A stretch of DNA of 18,972 nucleotides from a bacterium (lineage in GTDB: Bacteria > Babelota > Babeliae > Babelales > JABDEC01). The stretch is taken from positions 1-18,972 of the forward strand of contig CANKEI010000016.1 of assembly GCA_947481115.1 (NCBI GenBank), written 5' to 3'. A model generated the notes under the pieces. It was not told the DNA's origin. It saw only the letters and a program-made list of their open reading frames with translations, and did not search any database. Shown here piece after piece: positions 5,232 through 12,375 of the stretch. The translations under genes were made by a program, and so were the position numbers. The first letter of the stretch is position 1. Every line of letters begins with the position of its first letter.

Positions 5232-7982
5232 TTAATCTTGGTGCAATACGGTAATTTGGCTACCAGTTGCACCTTTTTCTACCGTAAAATGCACCGGGAA
5301 CTGATTTTTAATTGCTGACAAATGTGACACAATAATTACTTTAGCAAAATCATCCTGAATTTTATAAATCGCATCCATAACATATGCCAACCCCTCTTCA
5401 TCTTGTGAGCCAAAACCTTCGTCAATAATTAAAGTCTGCAATGAAGTGCCGGCACGTTGGACCAACAGTTTAGAGATTGCTATGCGCAACGCAAAATCAA
5501 TTCTAAATGCTTCGCCGCCAGAAAACATTTCATAAGGCCTGATGCCCATACTATCAGAGATTTTAATCTCTAAGGTTTCTTTAGAGCCCCCCTTTTTAAG
5601 ATCTCTAAGTGACTCAATAATTAATTGCATTTGATTGTCAGTTAATTTTGCCAATAAAATATTGGCTTCGCGTTCTATTTCTGGAACCGCTTCTTCGATT
5701 AATAAAGCTTGAATCCCATCTTTACCCAACGCTAATGCAATTTCTTTATAATCTAGTAAATCTAGATCTAAACTAGCTAACTGTTTTATTTGTGCCTGAT
5801 ACTGCACTTGCAGTTGTAATAATTTAGCTTGCTGATTTTCTAGCCCCCCTAAGAGCTGGGTTAATGCTAATTTACGCTCGGTCAAGTTAGCCAATTGCTG
5901 TTCTAGTGTCGCAACTAAATTTACTACTGGAATTAGTAATTTAAGTTTATGATTTAGCTGTTTAAGTTGCTTTACTAAGCCGCTAATTTCTATCAAACGC
6001 TGCTGCTGTAAATTTTGTTCAGCTTGTAGATTTTGCAATTGTGGCAGTAATAATTCTAGTTGAGCTAGCTCTTGCGCTAATTTAGCATGCTGCTCAGAAT
6101 TATAATTAAGCGCCTGGATTTGTTGTTCTAACTGCATTACAGCTAAATCAAATTTTTGTTGGGCTTGTGTAAATAAAAGTTGAGCTGGTTCTAACTGTAA
6201 TAATAACTGATTAACAGTTGATTTTTGGGCACTGTACTCACCAGTCAAACTAGTTAATTGGGCCAGTATAGTCGCTGACTTAGCCCGTAAATCTAGTAAA
6301 TTAGCTTGCGCTATGGCGACTGTTTCACGAATTTTTAACTGCGCTTGCAAGTCAGCATGTTGAGTGACCAGTTGAGCTTTAATATTTTTTAGTAGTTTGG
6401 CAATTTGCTGAATAACTAGCTGTAAATTTTGCACACGAACTTGTAATTTAAGATTTAAAATAGCTTGTTGCTCGGCCGTGATCACTTGTTCACATAAATC
6501 ACAAACTCGATTTTTTTCATTAGACCGAATTTGCTCTCGCAAAACGTTTTGATTACCCTCAACTATTAGGTTGATAGGTGTAAACTCGCCCAACGAAATT
6601 TTTGATAAGCCATGATTTGTATCTACTTGTTCTTTAAAATTAGCTAATTTATGCTGACAAAAATTACCTTGTGAGATTAATTGCTGATAAATCTCTTTGC
6701 GCTGTTCGAATTTTTTTTCAAATAATTTAAATTCTGAATTTATAATCCCATTTAAATTAATAAAATTTACTTGGGTGCTAATATTTAGCTTTGACTGGGT
6801 TTGCTCAAAAGTTAGCTTAGCTTGCTGCTGCTCTAACTGGACTAAAGCTTGCTGTGATTGCATAGTCTGCGCCTTAAGCTGCTCTAATTGCAATTGCTGT
6901 TGATTTAATGAGCTTTGTGCTTGAAACTTTAATTTTAAAAGCTGTTCGCGCAATTGCAATTCTTGTTGCTGAGCTGTTTGATAAGCCGCTAACTGTTGCT
7001 GATCAGTTTTTTGCTGAGCTAATAGTTTCTCAGGATCTTGATTAAGCTGCGCCAAGTTTAGCTGTAATTTATGCGCTTGCCGCCAAGCCGTTTTAAAATC
7101 TAACAAATTATTAAATTTTTGCTGATAATCTAGCTGTAAACTATTTAGTTCAACTAATTTTATCGCGCAAGCTTGTTTTTCGAAATTTAAATTTTGCGCT
7201 TGTGCGTCCAGCAATTTTAGCTCAGTATTAGTTTGCGTTAAGCTAATCTGTAACTCAGGTAATTTAGCTAGCTCAGCTTCCCAATGCTGTTGCAATTTTA
7301 CTAAGGCTGATTTGTCAGTTTCAGCTAGTCTAATTTTTTCTAAAGCTAACTTACGTAAATTTTCATATTTAGAGATACCTAAAATTGCGCCTAAAATCTG
7401 TTTGCGTTCACCCGGTGATTTTTTAGAAAACTCGTTGGAATGCCCCTGCCGTAAAAAAGCAGAATTTACAAAAGCATCGAAATTTAGACCCAAAGTCGCT
7501 TCGATTTTTTCTTGCGTAGCTTTAATAGTTTTTTCAGTTAACGGGATAAAATCGAGATTATTAGAATTATCTTGATTTATGGGAATTGAATTGGCTTGAT
7601 AATTTTGGGTATCTTGCGTACTAATAGCTTGATCTGAGATATTTTGGGCATTAATTAAACCAAATTCTAGTATCGCATAAGCTTTATTGTAACTAAAACT
7701 AAACTCTCGCCGGATTCGATATCTACGCTGATTAAATTCAAAGTCAAACACCACTTTCATATTCCGCTGCCCTAAACGCAATAAACCCATATCTGGCTTA
7801 GAGGCCGCTGAAACCTTACGCGCTTCTCCCCAAATAGCCCAACACATAGCATCTAGCAAAGCAGATTTACCGTGCCCATTTTTACCAGATAAACAGATTA
7901 AATTATATGGCTCGAAGTTCACAGTTTGTAATTCAGAACCGTAACTCAGGAAATTTTTTAGTTGTAATTTTAGTGGAATCAT
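5232..7982 (-). CDS. sbcC: SbcC/Rad50-family exonuclease ATPase subunit
   Basis: This 916-residue SMC-like ATPase is the type that partners SbcD/Mre11 nuclease to cleave hairpins and process DNA ends. The N-terminal ATPase lobe has Walker A GKNGHGKS at residues 33-40 and an R-x-R-R-E-F segment typical of SbcC. A long coiled coil rich in Gln, Leu and Lys (about 225-750) is split by the zinc hook C494-D-L-C497 (RVCDLCEQVI). The C-terminal lobe carries the ABC signature FSGGEAFR (S821-E824) and Walker B LIIDEGFGS (D854, E855). All key residues are intact. A low-complexity insert rich in Asn, Gln and Ser lies at about 105-145 within the N-lobe. No clear ribosome site precedes the ATG at 7982, but the MIPLKLQLKNFLSYG start fits the family. 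There is no sbcD gene nearby, which is unusual because the two normally form an operon. Confidence 0.93.
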   Translation of the reverse strand: MIPLKLQLKNFLSYGSELQTVNFEPYNLICLSGKNGHGKSALLDAMCWAIWGEARKVSAASKPDMGLLRLGQRNMKVVFDFEFNQRRYRIRREFSFSYNKAYAILEFGLINAQNISDQAISTQDTQNYQANSIPINQDNSNNLDFIPLTEKTIKATQEKIEATLGLNFDAFVNSAFLRQGHSNEFSKKSPGERKQILGAILGISKYENLRKLALEKIRLAETDKSALVKLQQHWEAELAKLPELQISLTQTNTELKLLDAQAQNLNFEKQACAIKLVELNSLQLDYQQKFNNLLDFKTAWRQAHKLQLNLAQLNQDPEKLLAQQKTDQQQLAAYQTAQQQELQLREQLLKLKFQAQSSLNQQQLQLEQLKAQTMQSQQALVQLEQQQAKLTFEQTQSKLNISTQVNFINLNGIINSEFKLFEKKFEQRKEIYQQLISQGNFCQHKLANFKEQVDTNHGLSKISLGEFTPINLIVEGNQNVLREQIRSNEKNRVCDLCEQVITAEQQAILNLKLQVRVQNLQLVIQQIAKLLKNIKAQLVTQHADLQAQLKIRETVAIAQANLLDLRAKSATILAQLTSLTGEYSAQKSTVNQLLLQLEPAQLLFTQAQQKFDLAVMQLEQQIQALNYNSEQHAKLAQELAQLELLLPQLQNLQAEQNLQQQRLIEISGLVKQLKQLNHKLKLLIPVVNLVATLEQQLANLTERKLALTQLLGGLENQQAKLLQLQVQYQAQIKQLASLDLDLLDYKEIALALGKDGIQALLIEEAVPEIEREANILLAKLTDNQMQLIIESLRDLKKGGSKETLEIKISDSMGIRPYEMFSGGEAFRIDFALRIAISKLLVQRAGTSLQTLIIDEGFGSQDEEGLAYVMDAIYKIQDDFAKVIIVSHLSAIKNQFPVHFTVEKGATGSQITVLHQD

Positions 7983-8132
7983 AGTGGTGCTTCAGTGCTT
8001 CACAGTCTTATTTGGTAATTTGGGCCGGGCTACTTTAGGCGGCTAGTTATGCTAATTGTTTAATTTTTTAGATCCTGGTCAGCTTATACTAAAACTAAAG
8101 TTACTGAAATACTTACCCGCTAGATTAGAGCA

Positions 8133-8208
8133 TATTAAAGCTATATTTAAGACTATATTTTGTAACTTAATCTGCTAATATTAAAGCTTATATGTTAAAT
8201 TATTAAAG
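8133..8208 (+). repeat. three copies of TATTAAAG motif upstream of secreted protein gene
   Basis: TATTAAAG followed by (C/T)-TATATT-like sequence occurs at 8133, 8179 and 8201, so the copies begin 46 and 22 bp apart. Both spacings are close to whole or half helical turns. All lie in the 255-bp gap between the divergent sbcC-like gene and the gene at 8238. They could be regulator sites or repeated promoter-like elements. No single clear promoter stands out. Confidence 0.4.
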
Positions 8209-8237
8209 TTATATTAAAAATGATTTTAGGAATAAAA

Positions 8238-8693
8238 TTGAAGAACTTAAGCAAAATATTATCTGTACTTATTTTAAACTTATTAGCTTTAAGCTCTGTG
8301 CAAGTTTCAGCTATGGGCCGCGGCGCTGGCGCTGGTGCCAGGTCACATAGCCGCAGTCGTTCACCTGAAAGACGCCTATGCAGCTATAGCTCAGACTTAA
8401 ATTTTCCTACCCGCACAGCTATAACCACACGCGTAGATATTTTAAACGAACAGCTACGGATACCAACGCTCTCAGCTGCTTATCGCATCAGACTGTGCCA
8501 AGATTTAATTAGTAAATTAAAGGCCGATGATAAAATTCGCATTCACCATGAAACCCCGCCGCAAAATACCAAAGCTATTCATGCAATTAGCCAGAAAATG
8601 ATGATTATTAGCGATCCTGTGCCAATAGCAACAGTTCCGGCACTTGTTTTAGTGCCACGTAAATTAAATATTTCAACAGAAAAAGCAACTTGA
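8238..8693 (+). CDS. secreted protein with arginine-serine (RS) motif, unknown function
   Basis: The protein is not recognised. I place the start at TTG 8238, because AGGA at 8228-8231 lies 6 nt upstream and the peptide then begins MKNLSKILSVLI, a normal signal peptide ending at A25 (VQVSA). The in-frame ATG at 8220 has no ribosome site and would add six residues. The 151-residue product has a Gly/Ala/Arg linker (residues 27-34), then the RS-dipeptide stretch RSHSRSRSPERR at 35-46. A helical middle follows (DILNEQLRI, CQDLISKLKADD), and then a Pro/Val stretch PIATVPALVLVP similar to that in the secreted protein at 4808. RS repeats of this form are typical of eukaryotic splicing factors and are rare in bacteria. 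The mutase gene follows after 34 bp, so they may share a transcript. Role as a host-directed protein is inference. Confidence 0.7.
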   Translation: MKNLSKILSVLILNLLALSSVQVSAMGRGAGAGARSHSRSRSPERRLCSYSSDLNFPTRTAITTRVDILNEQLRIPTLSAAYRIRLCQDLISKLKADDKIRIHHETPPQNTKAIHAISQKMMIISDPVPIATVPALVLVPRKLNISTEKAT

Positions 8694-8727
8694 TTAGTTA
8701 AAATTCAGAAGCATAAGGGGTAGTTTC

Positions 8728-10167
8728 GTGGTCAGTCAAATTTTTCGCAAATACGATCTGCGCGGTAAAGTCGATATCGATTTTAAGATTGCTGATATTT
8801 ACCCGATTACTTTAGCTATAGCAGCTTACTTTAAAAAGCATCAGCCCTTAATTAAAACCGTGGCGCTGGGCATGGATGGCAGATTGCACTCCCCCGCGAT
8901 TAAAGATCAGGTCACACAGGCACTATTAGACTCTGGCTTAAAGGTACTGTTCATTGGGGTTTGTTCTTCGCCAGCATTGTATTTCGCTACACACAAACTA
9001 TCAGTTGAAGCGGGCATCATGATCACGGCTTCGCACAATCCCAAAGCTTATAATGGTCTAAAATTAGTTTTAAATCGGGAAACTCTGTGGGATACCCAGA
9101 TTACTGAGATTAGAGATCTGTATTTAGAAATAGCTCACGAAAATACTCACAGGCCAGAGGGGATAAATGAGTTAGCGGGAGTAACTAACAGCAACTATCG
9201 CGAACAAGATATTATCGAACAATATACGGACTATCTTGCGGAACAGTTTAAGCACCTGAAAAACTCTGAACTGAAATTTGCTTTAGATTGCGGCAACGGA
9301 GCAGCTTGTACTGTCGTACCAAAATTAATGCAAAAATTAAACTGGCCCAATGTAAAACTATTATGCGCTGAGTTAGACGGTAATTTTCCGAATCATCAAG
9401 CAGATCCTACCCAGTTAGCTAATATGCTAGATTTACAACAGGCGCTGGCACTAGATCCAGAATTAGAGTTTGGGGCTGGATTAGATGGGGATGTCGATCG
9501 GGTTGGTCTCATGACCAAATTTGGTGCTTTAGTGCCCAACGACAAATTATTAACTATTTTTGCTAAAGTTTTAAGTAAAACTATTAAAAATTTAACTATC
9601 GTAGGCGATATTAAATACTCTGCTAATCTTAAAAATTATTTAAATAAACTTGGGGTAAATACTATTTTGGCGCCCTGCGGTGTCGCTTTTATTAAGAATA
9701 GCATGCGTCAACATCAAGCCCTTTTGGGGGGGGAGCTAAGTGGTCATTTTTGTTTCTTTGATCGCTACCTAGGTTATGATGATGGGCTATATGCTTTATT
9801 AAGATTTTGCGAGATTTTAATTGCTGAAAATACTAATTTAACAAAACTCTTGTCACAGCTACCAACAACCGTTTATTCTCCTGAAATTAGAATTCATTGT
9901 CGTCCAGAACAAAAAGAGCTGATTGTAAATCATACCAAAAACATTTTAGCTCGCCGGATTGATTTAAATATTATTGACATTGATGGCGTGCGCAGTGAAA
10001 GCGCTGCTGGCTGGGGTGGTATAAGAGCGTCTAATACCGAAGATGTTTTAAGCATTAGGTTTGAAGCTCAAAGTGCAGAGGATTTAAGAGAAATTACTAC
10101 AGATTATTTTGAAATCTTAAAAGAGTTTTTTGATGAGAAAAGTTTAAAAACCGACTTGAATTTGTAA
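8728..10167 (+). CDS. phosphomannomutase/phosphoglucomutase (alpha-D-phosphohexomutase)
   Basis: This enzyme moves phosphate between C1 and C6 of mannose or glucose, feeding nucleotide-sugar synthesis in the cytoplasm. The 479-residue protein has the four-domain layout and every signature loop. The phosphoserine loop is TASHNP with S102. The Mg-binding loop DGDVDR spans residues 253-258. The sugar-specificity loop GELSGH is at 335-340, and the phosphate-binding loop RASNTED at 433-439. Start is GTG 8728 with AAGGGG at 8715-8720, seven nt upstream. The GExSGH loop and size fit the dual-specificity AlgC-type group, though mannose versus glucose preference cannot be proved. The GELSGH loop is encoded across a run of eight G (9726-9733), unusual in this AT-rich DNA. 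It precedes endonuclease IV by about 36 bp and is likely co-transcribed with it. It may supply precursors for the same glycans as the epimerase at 241. Confidence 0.94.
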   Translation: MVSQIFRKYDLRGKVDIDFKIADIYPITLAIAAYFKKHQPLIKTVALGMDGRLHSPAIKDQVTQALLDSGLKVLFIGVCSSPALYFATHKLSVEAGIMITASHNPKAYNGLKLVLNRETLWDTQITEIRDLYLEIAHENTHRPEGINELAGVTNSNYREQDIIEQYTDYLAEQFKHLKNSELKFALDCGNGAACTVVPKLMQKLNWPNVKLLCAELDGNFPNHQADPTQLANMLDLQQALALDPELEFGAGLDGDVDRVGLMTKFGALVPNDKLLTIFAKVLSKTIKNLTIVGDIKYSANLKNYLNKLGVNTILAPCGVAFIKNSMRQHQALLGGELSGHFCFFDRYLGYDDGLYALLRFCEILIAENTNLTKLLSQLPTTVYSPEIRIHCRPEQKELIVNHTKNILARRIDLNIIDIDGVRSESAAGWGGIRASNTEDVLSIRFEAQSAEDLREITTDYFEILKEFFDEKSLKTDLNL

Positions 10168-10203
10168 TTAAAAACAGATTTAAGTTTATCAAGTTGGGTG
10201 CAT

Positions 10204-11034
10204 ATGGGTAAAAAAATCGGTATTCATATTCGGCCGGCTGCCACGTTCACAGAAACTATTCAGCAAGCTATTACTTTAAAAGTCCCCTTGTTTCAAACCT
10301 TTGCTATGACATTATCTGGCAAATATATTAAAATCACACCTGAAGATCGCGCTAGTTATTTAGAGTTGCGACATGAATATTTTCAAGACTTATATCTACA
10401 CGGCTCTTATTGGATTAATCTTTGTCGGGATAATCAAGTTAATCTAAAAACTACCCAACGTGAGCTAAATATTGCTAAGCAGTTAGCGTTTACCCACTTA
10501 GTCGTGCACCCAGGTAGCGCCGCTGAAGGTCATACTAAAATTCAAGGTATCAAAATTTTAGCTAACTCGCTAAATCAAATTTTAAATGAAAACCACACGA
10601 TCAAAATTGTGTTGGAAAATACGGCGCATGGTAATTTAACTATTGGCAGTGATTTAAGTGACTTTTATGAACTATTACAACAAATTGAGCAACCCGAAAA
10701 GTTATTATTTTGTCTAGACACTAGTCATGCTTATGCCCATGGCTATAATTTGCATGATCTAAATGAACAAATTAAATTTATGGATTTAATTAAGCACGCC
10801 ATTGGTTTTGAAAAAATCTGCTTAATTCACTTAAACGATACCAATGAAACTTTGGGCCGTAAAATAGACAAGCATGCGATTCCCGGTGCTGGACATATTG
10901 GCACAACAGCTTTAAAACATTTTTTATTACATCCTCAAATCATTAGTATTCCAGTGATAATTGAACCACCATTGATCGAGTCTATTGTTGAAACACAAAA
11001 AATTTTAAACGAAATTGATAGTTGGTTTGATTAG
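10204..11034 (+). CDS. nfo: endonuclease IV-type AP endonuclease
   Basis: Endonuclease IV cuts DNA 5' to abasic sites in base excision repair, using three zinc ions in a TIM barrel. All nine metal ligands known from E. coli Nfo have counterparts in this 276-residue protein: H66 (LHGSY), H102 (VVHPGS), E138 (VLEN), D172 and H175 (LDTSH), H209 (LIHLND), D222 and H224 (DKH), and E254 (IIEPP). Spacings fit the family. The N-terminus is divergent: where Nfo usually reads GAHVSAAGG this has GIHIRPAAT, and the following DNA-contact loop (FQTFAMTLSG) differs too. I take ATG 10204. A GTG at 10198 would add two residues, and neither start has a strong ribosome site. It follows the mutase in one direction, and its end runs into the promoter of the tRNA gene. 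An altered substrate preference is possible because of the changed loop, but this is speculation. Confidence 0.9.
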   Translation: MGKKIGIHIRPAATFTETIQQAITLKVPLFQTFAMTLSGKYIKITPEDRASYLELRHEYFQDLYLHGSYWINLCRDNQVNLKTTQRELNIAKQLAFTHLVVHPGSAAEGHTKIQGIKILANSLNQILNENHTIKIVLENTAHGNLTIGSDLSDFYELLQQIEQPEKLLFCLDTSHAYAHGYNLHDLNEQIKFMDLIKHAIGFEKICLIHLNDTNETLGRKIDKHAIPGAGHIGTTALKHFLLHPQIISIPVIIEPPLIESIVETQKILNEIDSWFD

Positions 11035-11059
11035 ACCCTAGGAAATCTCACCAAACTTA

Positions 11060-11068
11060 TGCTATAAT
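11060..11068 (+). promoter_or_regulatory. extended -10 promoter for tRNA operon
   Basis: TGCTATAAT at 11060-11068 is a perfect extended -10 (TGN plus TATAAT). There is no good -35 at 17 bp, as is usual for extended -10 promoters. Transcription would begin near 11075, about 30 nt before the mature tRNA, and could read on into the zinc-ribbon, RNase H-like and SpoIID-like genes. Confidence 0.6.
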
Positions 11069-11104
11069 GCTATCTATATTTGCGACAAACAATAACGCAA
11101 CATC

Positions 11105-11181
11105 GGGCCCATAGCTCAGTTGGTCAGAGCAGTCGGCTCATAACCGAAAGGTCCCAGGTTCAAGTCCTGGTGGGCCCACCA
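11105..11181 (+). tRNA. tRNA with CAT anticodon (elongator Met, or Ile2 if lysidine-modified)
   Basis: The gene folds as a complete cloverleaf of 77 nt including an encoded CCA at 11179-11181. The acceptor stem is GGGCCCA/TGGGCCC (11105-11111 with 11171-11177). The D stem is GCTC/GAGC, the anticodon loop CTCATAA, and the T arm CCAGG-TTCAAGT-CCTGG. The first acceptor pair is G-C, so this is not an initiator tRNA. CAT can be elongator methionine or, after lysidine modification by TilS, isoleucine for AUA codons; sequence alone does not settle this. The outermost anticodon-stem pair is G-A, a mismatch. It sits 30 bp before the zinc-ribbon gene, with a strong promoter in front. Confidence 0.93.
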
Positions 11182-11210
11182 GATGTTGCTAAACTATAAG
11201 GGATAGTGTT

Positions 11211-11915
11211 ATGTCGACCACCGTTACTCCGTTTCAAAAATTCGTAGCTTTAATTAGCTTCGATCAGGAAAACAACCAAATCAGACAACAGTTACAAGAT
11301 TTGGACAGTGATATAAAACATTTAAATCAAATGTTAATCAATACTGAACATGAATTAACAGCGACGCATGATCTGGTGAAAACTGCCCAAAAAGCAGTTG
11401 ATGCTACTGAGCTAGCTAATCAAGAGCTGGATGCGACTGAAAAAACCAAAAAAAATCAGTTGGATCAAGTTCAAGATAAAAAAGAATATGCTGCGCTAAA
11501 AAAAGAGATTACTTATCTAAAAGAGCAGCAACACAATAATGAATTAATCTTAGTGCAAGCTTGGACTAAATTAGAAACTGCCAAACAAGCTTTCGAAAAA
11601 CAGAAAGAGTTGTTAAATCATAAGCTCACTGAGATCAAAACTGATATCAATGCTAAAAAGGCCCAAATAATAGAGCTAACTAAACAAGTTAATAACTATG
11701 AGCTAGAACGTAAAGCCAAAGAGATTGGCGTGCCAGCAGAATGGTTAGTAAAATACTCTATTATGCGAACCCGTGTACAAAATCCAGTGGTTCAAGTAGT
11801 TAATGGCTCTTGTATGGCCTGTTTTTACGATGTCACACAGCAAGATGTAAACGCCCTTAAAGATAATCGCTTAGTCGAATGTCGCGGCTGTTTTAGATTT
11901 TTATATCTGACGTGA
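11211..11915 (+). CDS. C4-type zinc ribbon coiled-coil protein (CdsZ/DUF164-like)
   Basis: The 234-residue protein has a long N-terminal coiled coil (about residues 15-175, rich in Lys, Glu, Gln and Leu) followed by a C-terminal zinc ribbon. The four cysteines are C201 and C204 (CMAC) and C224 and C227 (CRGC), ending in FRFLYL. This matches the CdsZ/DUF164 family, in which the last segment reads C-x-x-C-x-R-[IF]-L-Y. Family members are thought to act as structural or nucleic-acid-associated proteins, and the exact role is not settled. The usual glycine before the second cysteine of the first knuckle is Ala here. Start ATG 11211 has AAGGGA about 8 nt upstream. The RNase HI-like gene begins 4 bp after its stop, so the two are probably translationally coupled, pointing to a nucleic-acid role. 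Confidence 0.85.
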   Translation: MSTTVTPFQKFVALISFDQENNQIRQQLQDLDSDIKHLNQMLINTEHELTATHDLVKTAQKAVDATELANQELDATEKTKKNQLDQVQDKKEYAALKKEITYLKEQQHNNELILVQAWTKLETAKQAFEKQKELLNHKLTEIKTDINAKKAQIIELTKQVNNYELERKAKEIGVPAEWLVKYSIMRTRVQNPVVQVVNGSCMACFYDVTQQDVNALKDNRLVECRGCFRFLYLT

Positions 11916-11919
11916 AATC

Positions 11920-12375
11920 GTGAGTGTAGTTAAACTGTTTATTGATGGCGCTTCACGTGGCAACCCTGGACCTTCGGGTGCTGGGGTACATATTAGCAAT
12001 GAAACTCGCGTATTATATACAGGTAGTTTTTTTCTGGGTATTAGAACTAATAACCAGGCCGAATATTATGCTTTAGTTTTGGGCATAATTTGTGCCAAAA
12101 ATCTTTTAAAGCCCATCGACAAATTTAAAATTATTTCTGATTCAGAACTATTAATTAGGCAAATCAATCACGTATATGCTGTGCGCAATCCTGAACTCTT
12201 AAAGTTGCACCATTTAGCTGAAAAACTTCTAGTTGATCTAGATTATACTGCTGAGCATGTCTTACGTGAAAACAACCAAGCAGCGGATCGTTTAGCCAAT
12301 TATGCTATTGATAAAAAAACTATTATCCCGACTGAGTTATTGGCACTTTTACAAGCCCACGACTTACTACGTTAG
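11920..12375 (+). CDS. ribonuclease HI-family protein (RVT_3 type)
   Basis: A 151-residue RNase H-fold protein predicted to cut RNA in RNA-DNA hybrids. The start motif LFIDGASRGNPGPSGAG is diagnostic. The four catalytic acids are in place: D9 (FIDG), E48 (NNQAEY), D74 (ISDSEL) and D123 (NNQAADRLAN). The NPGPSGAG form and compact size fit the 'ribonuclease HI family/reverse transcriptase-like' group rather than classical E. coli RnhA, as the basic handle region is absent. GTG 11920 is the only sensible start, four bases after the zinc-ribbon gene stop, and no strong ribosome site is visible, so translation coupling is likely. Its last 74 bp lie within the reading frame of the SpoIID-like gene. 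Whether it acts on R-loops, primers or other hybrids cannot be told. Confidence 0.9.
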   Translation: MSVVKLFIDGASRGNPGPSGAGVHISNETRVLYTGSFFLGIRTNNQAEYYALVLGIICAKNLLKPIDKFKIISDSELLIRQINHVYAVRNPELLKLHHLAEKLLVDLDYTAEHVLRENNQAADRLANYAIDKKTIIPTELLALLQAHDLLR

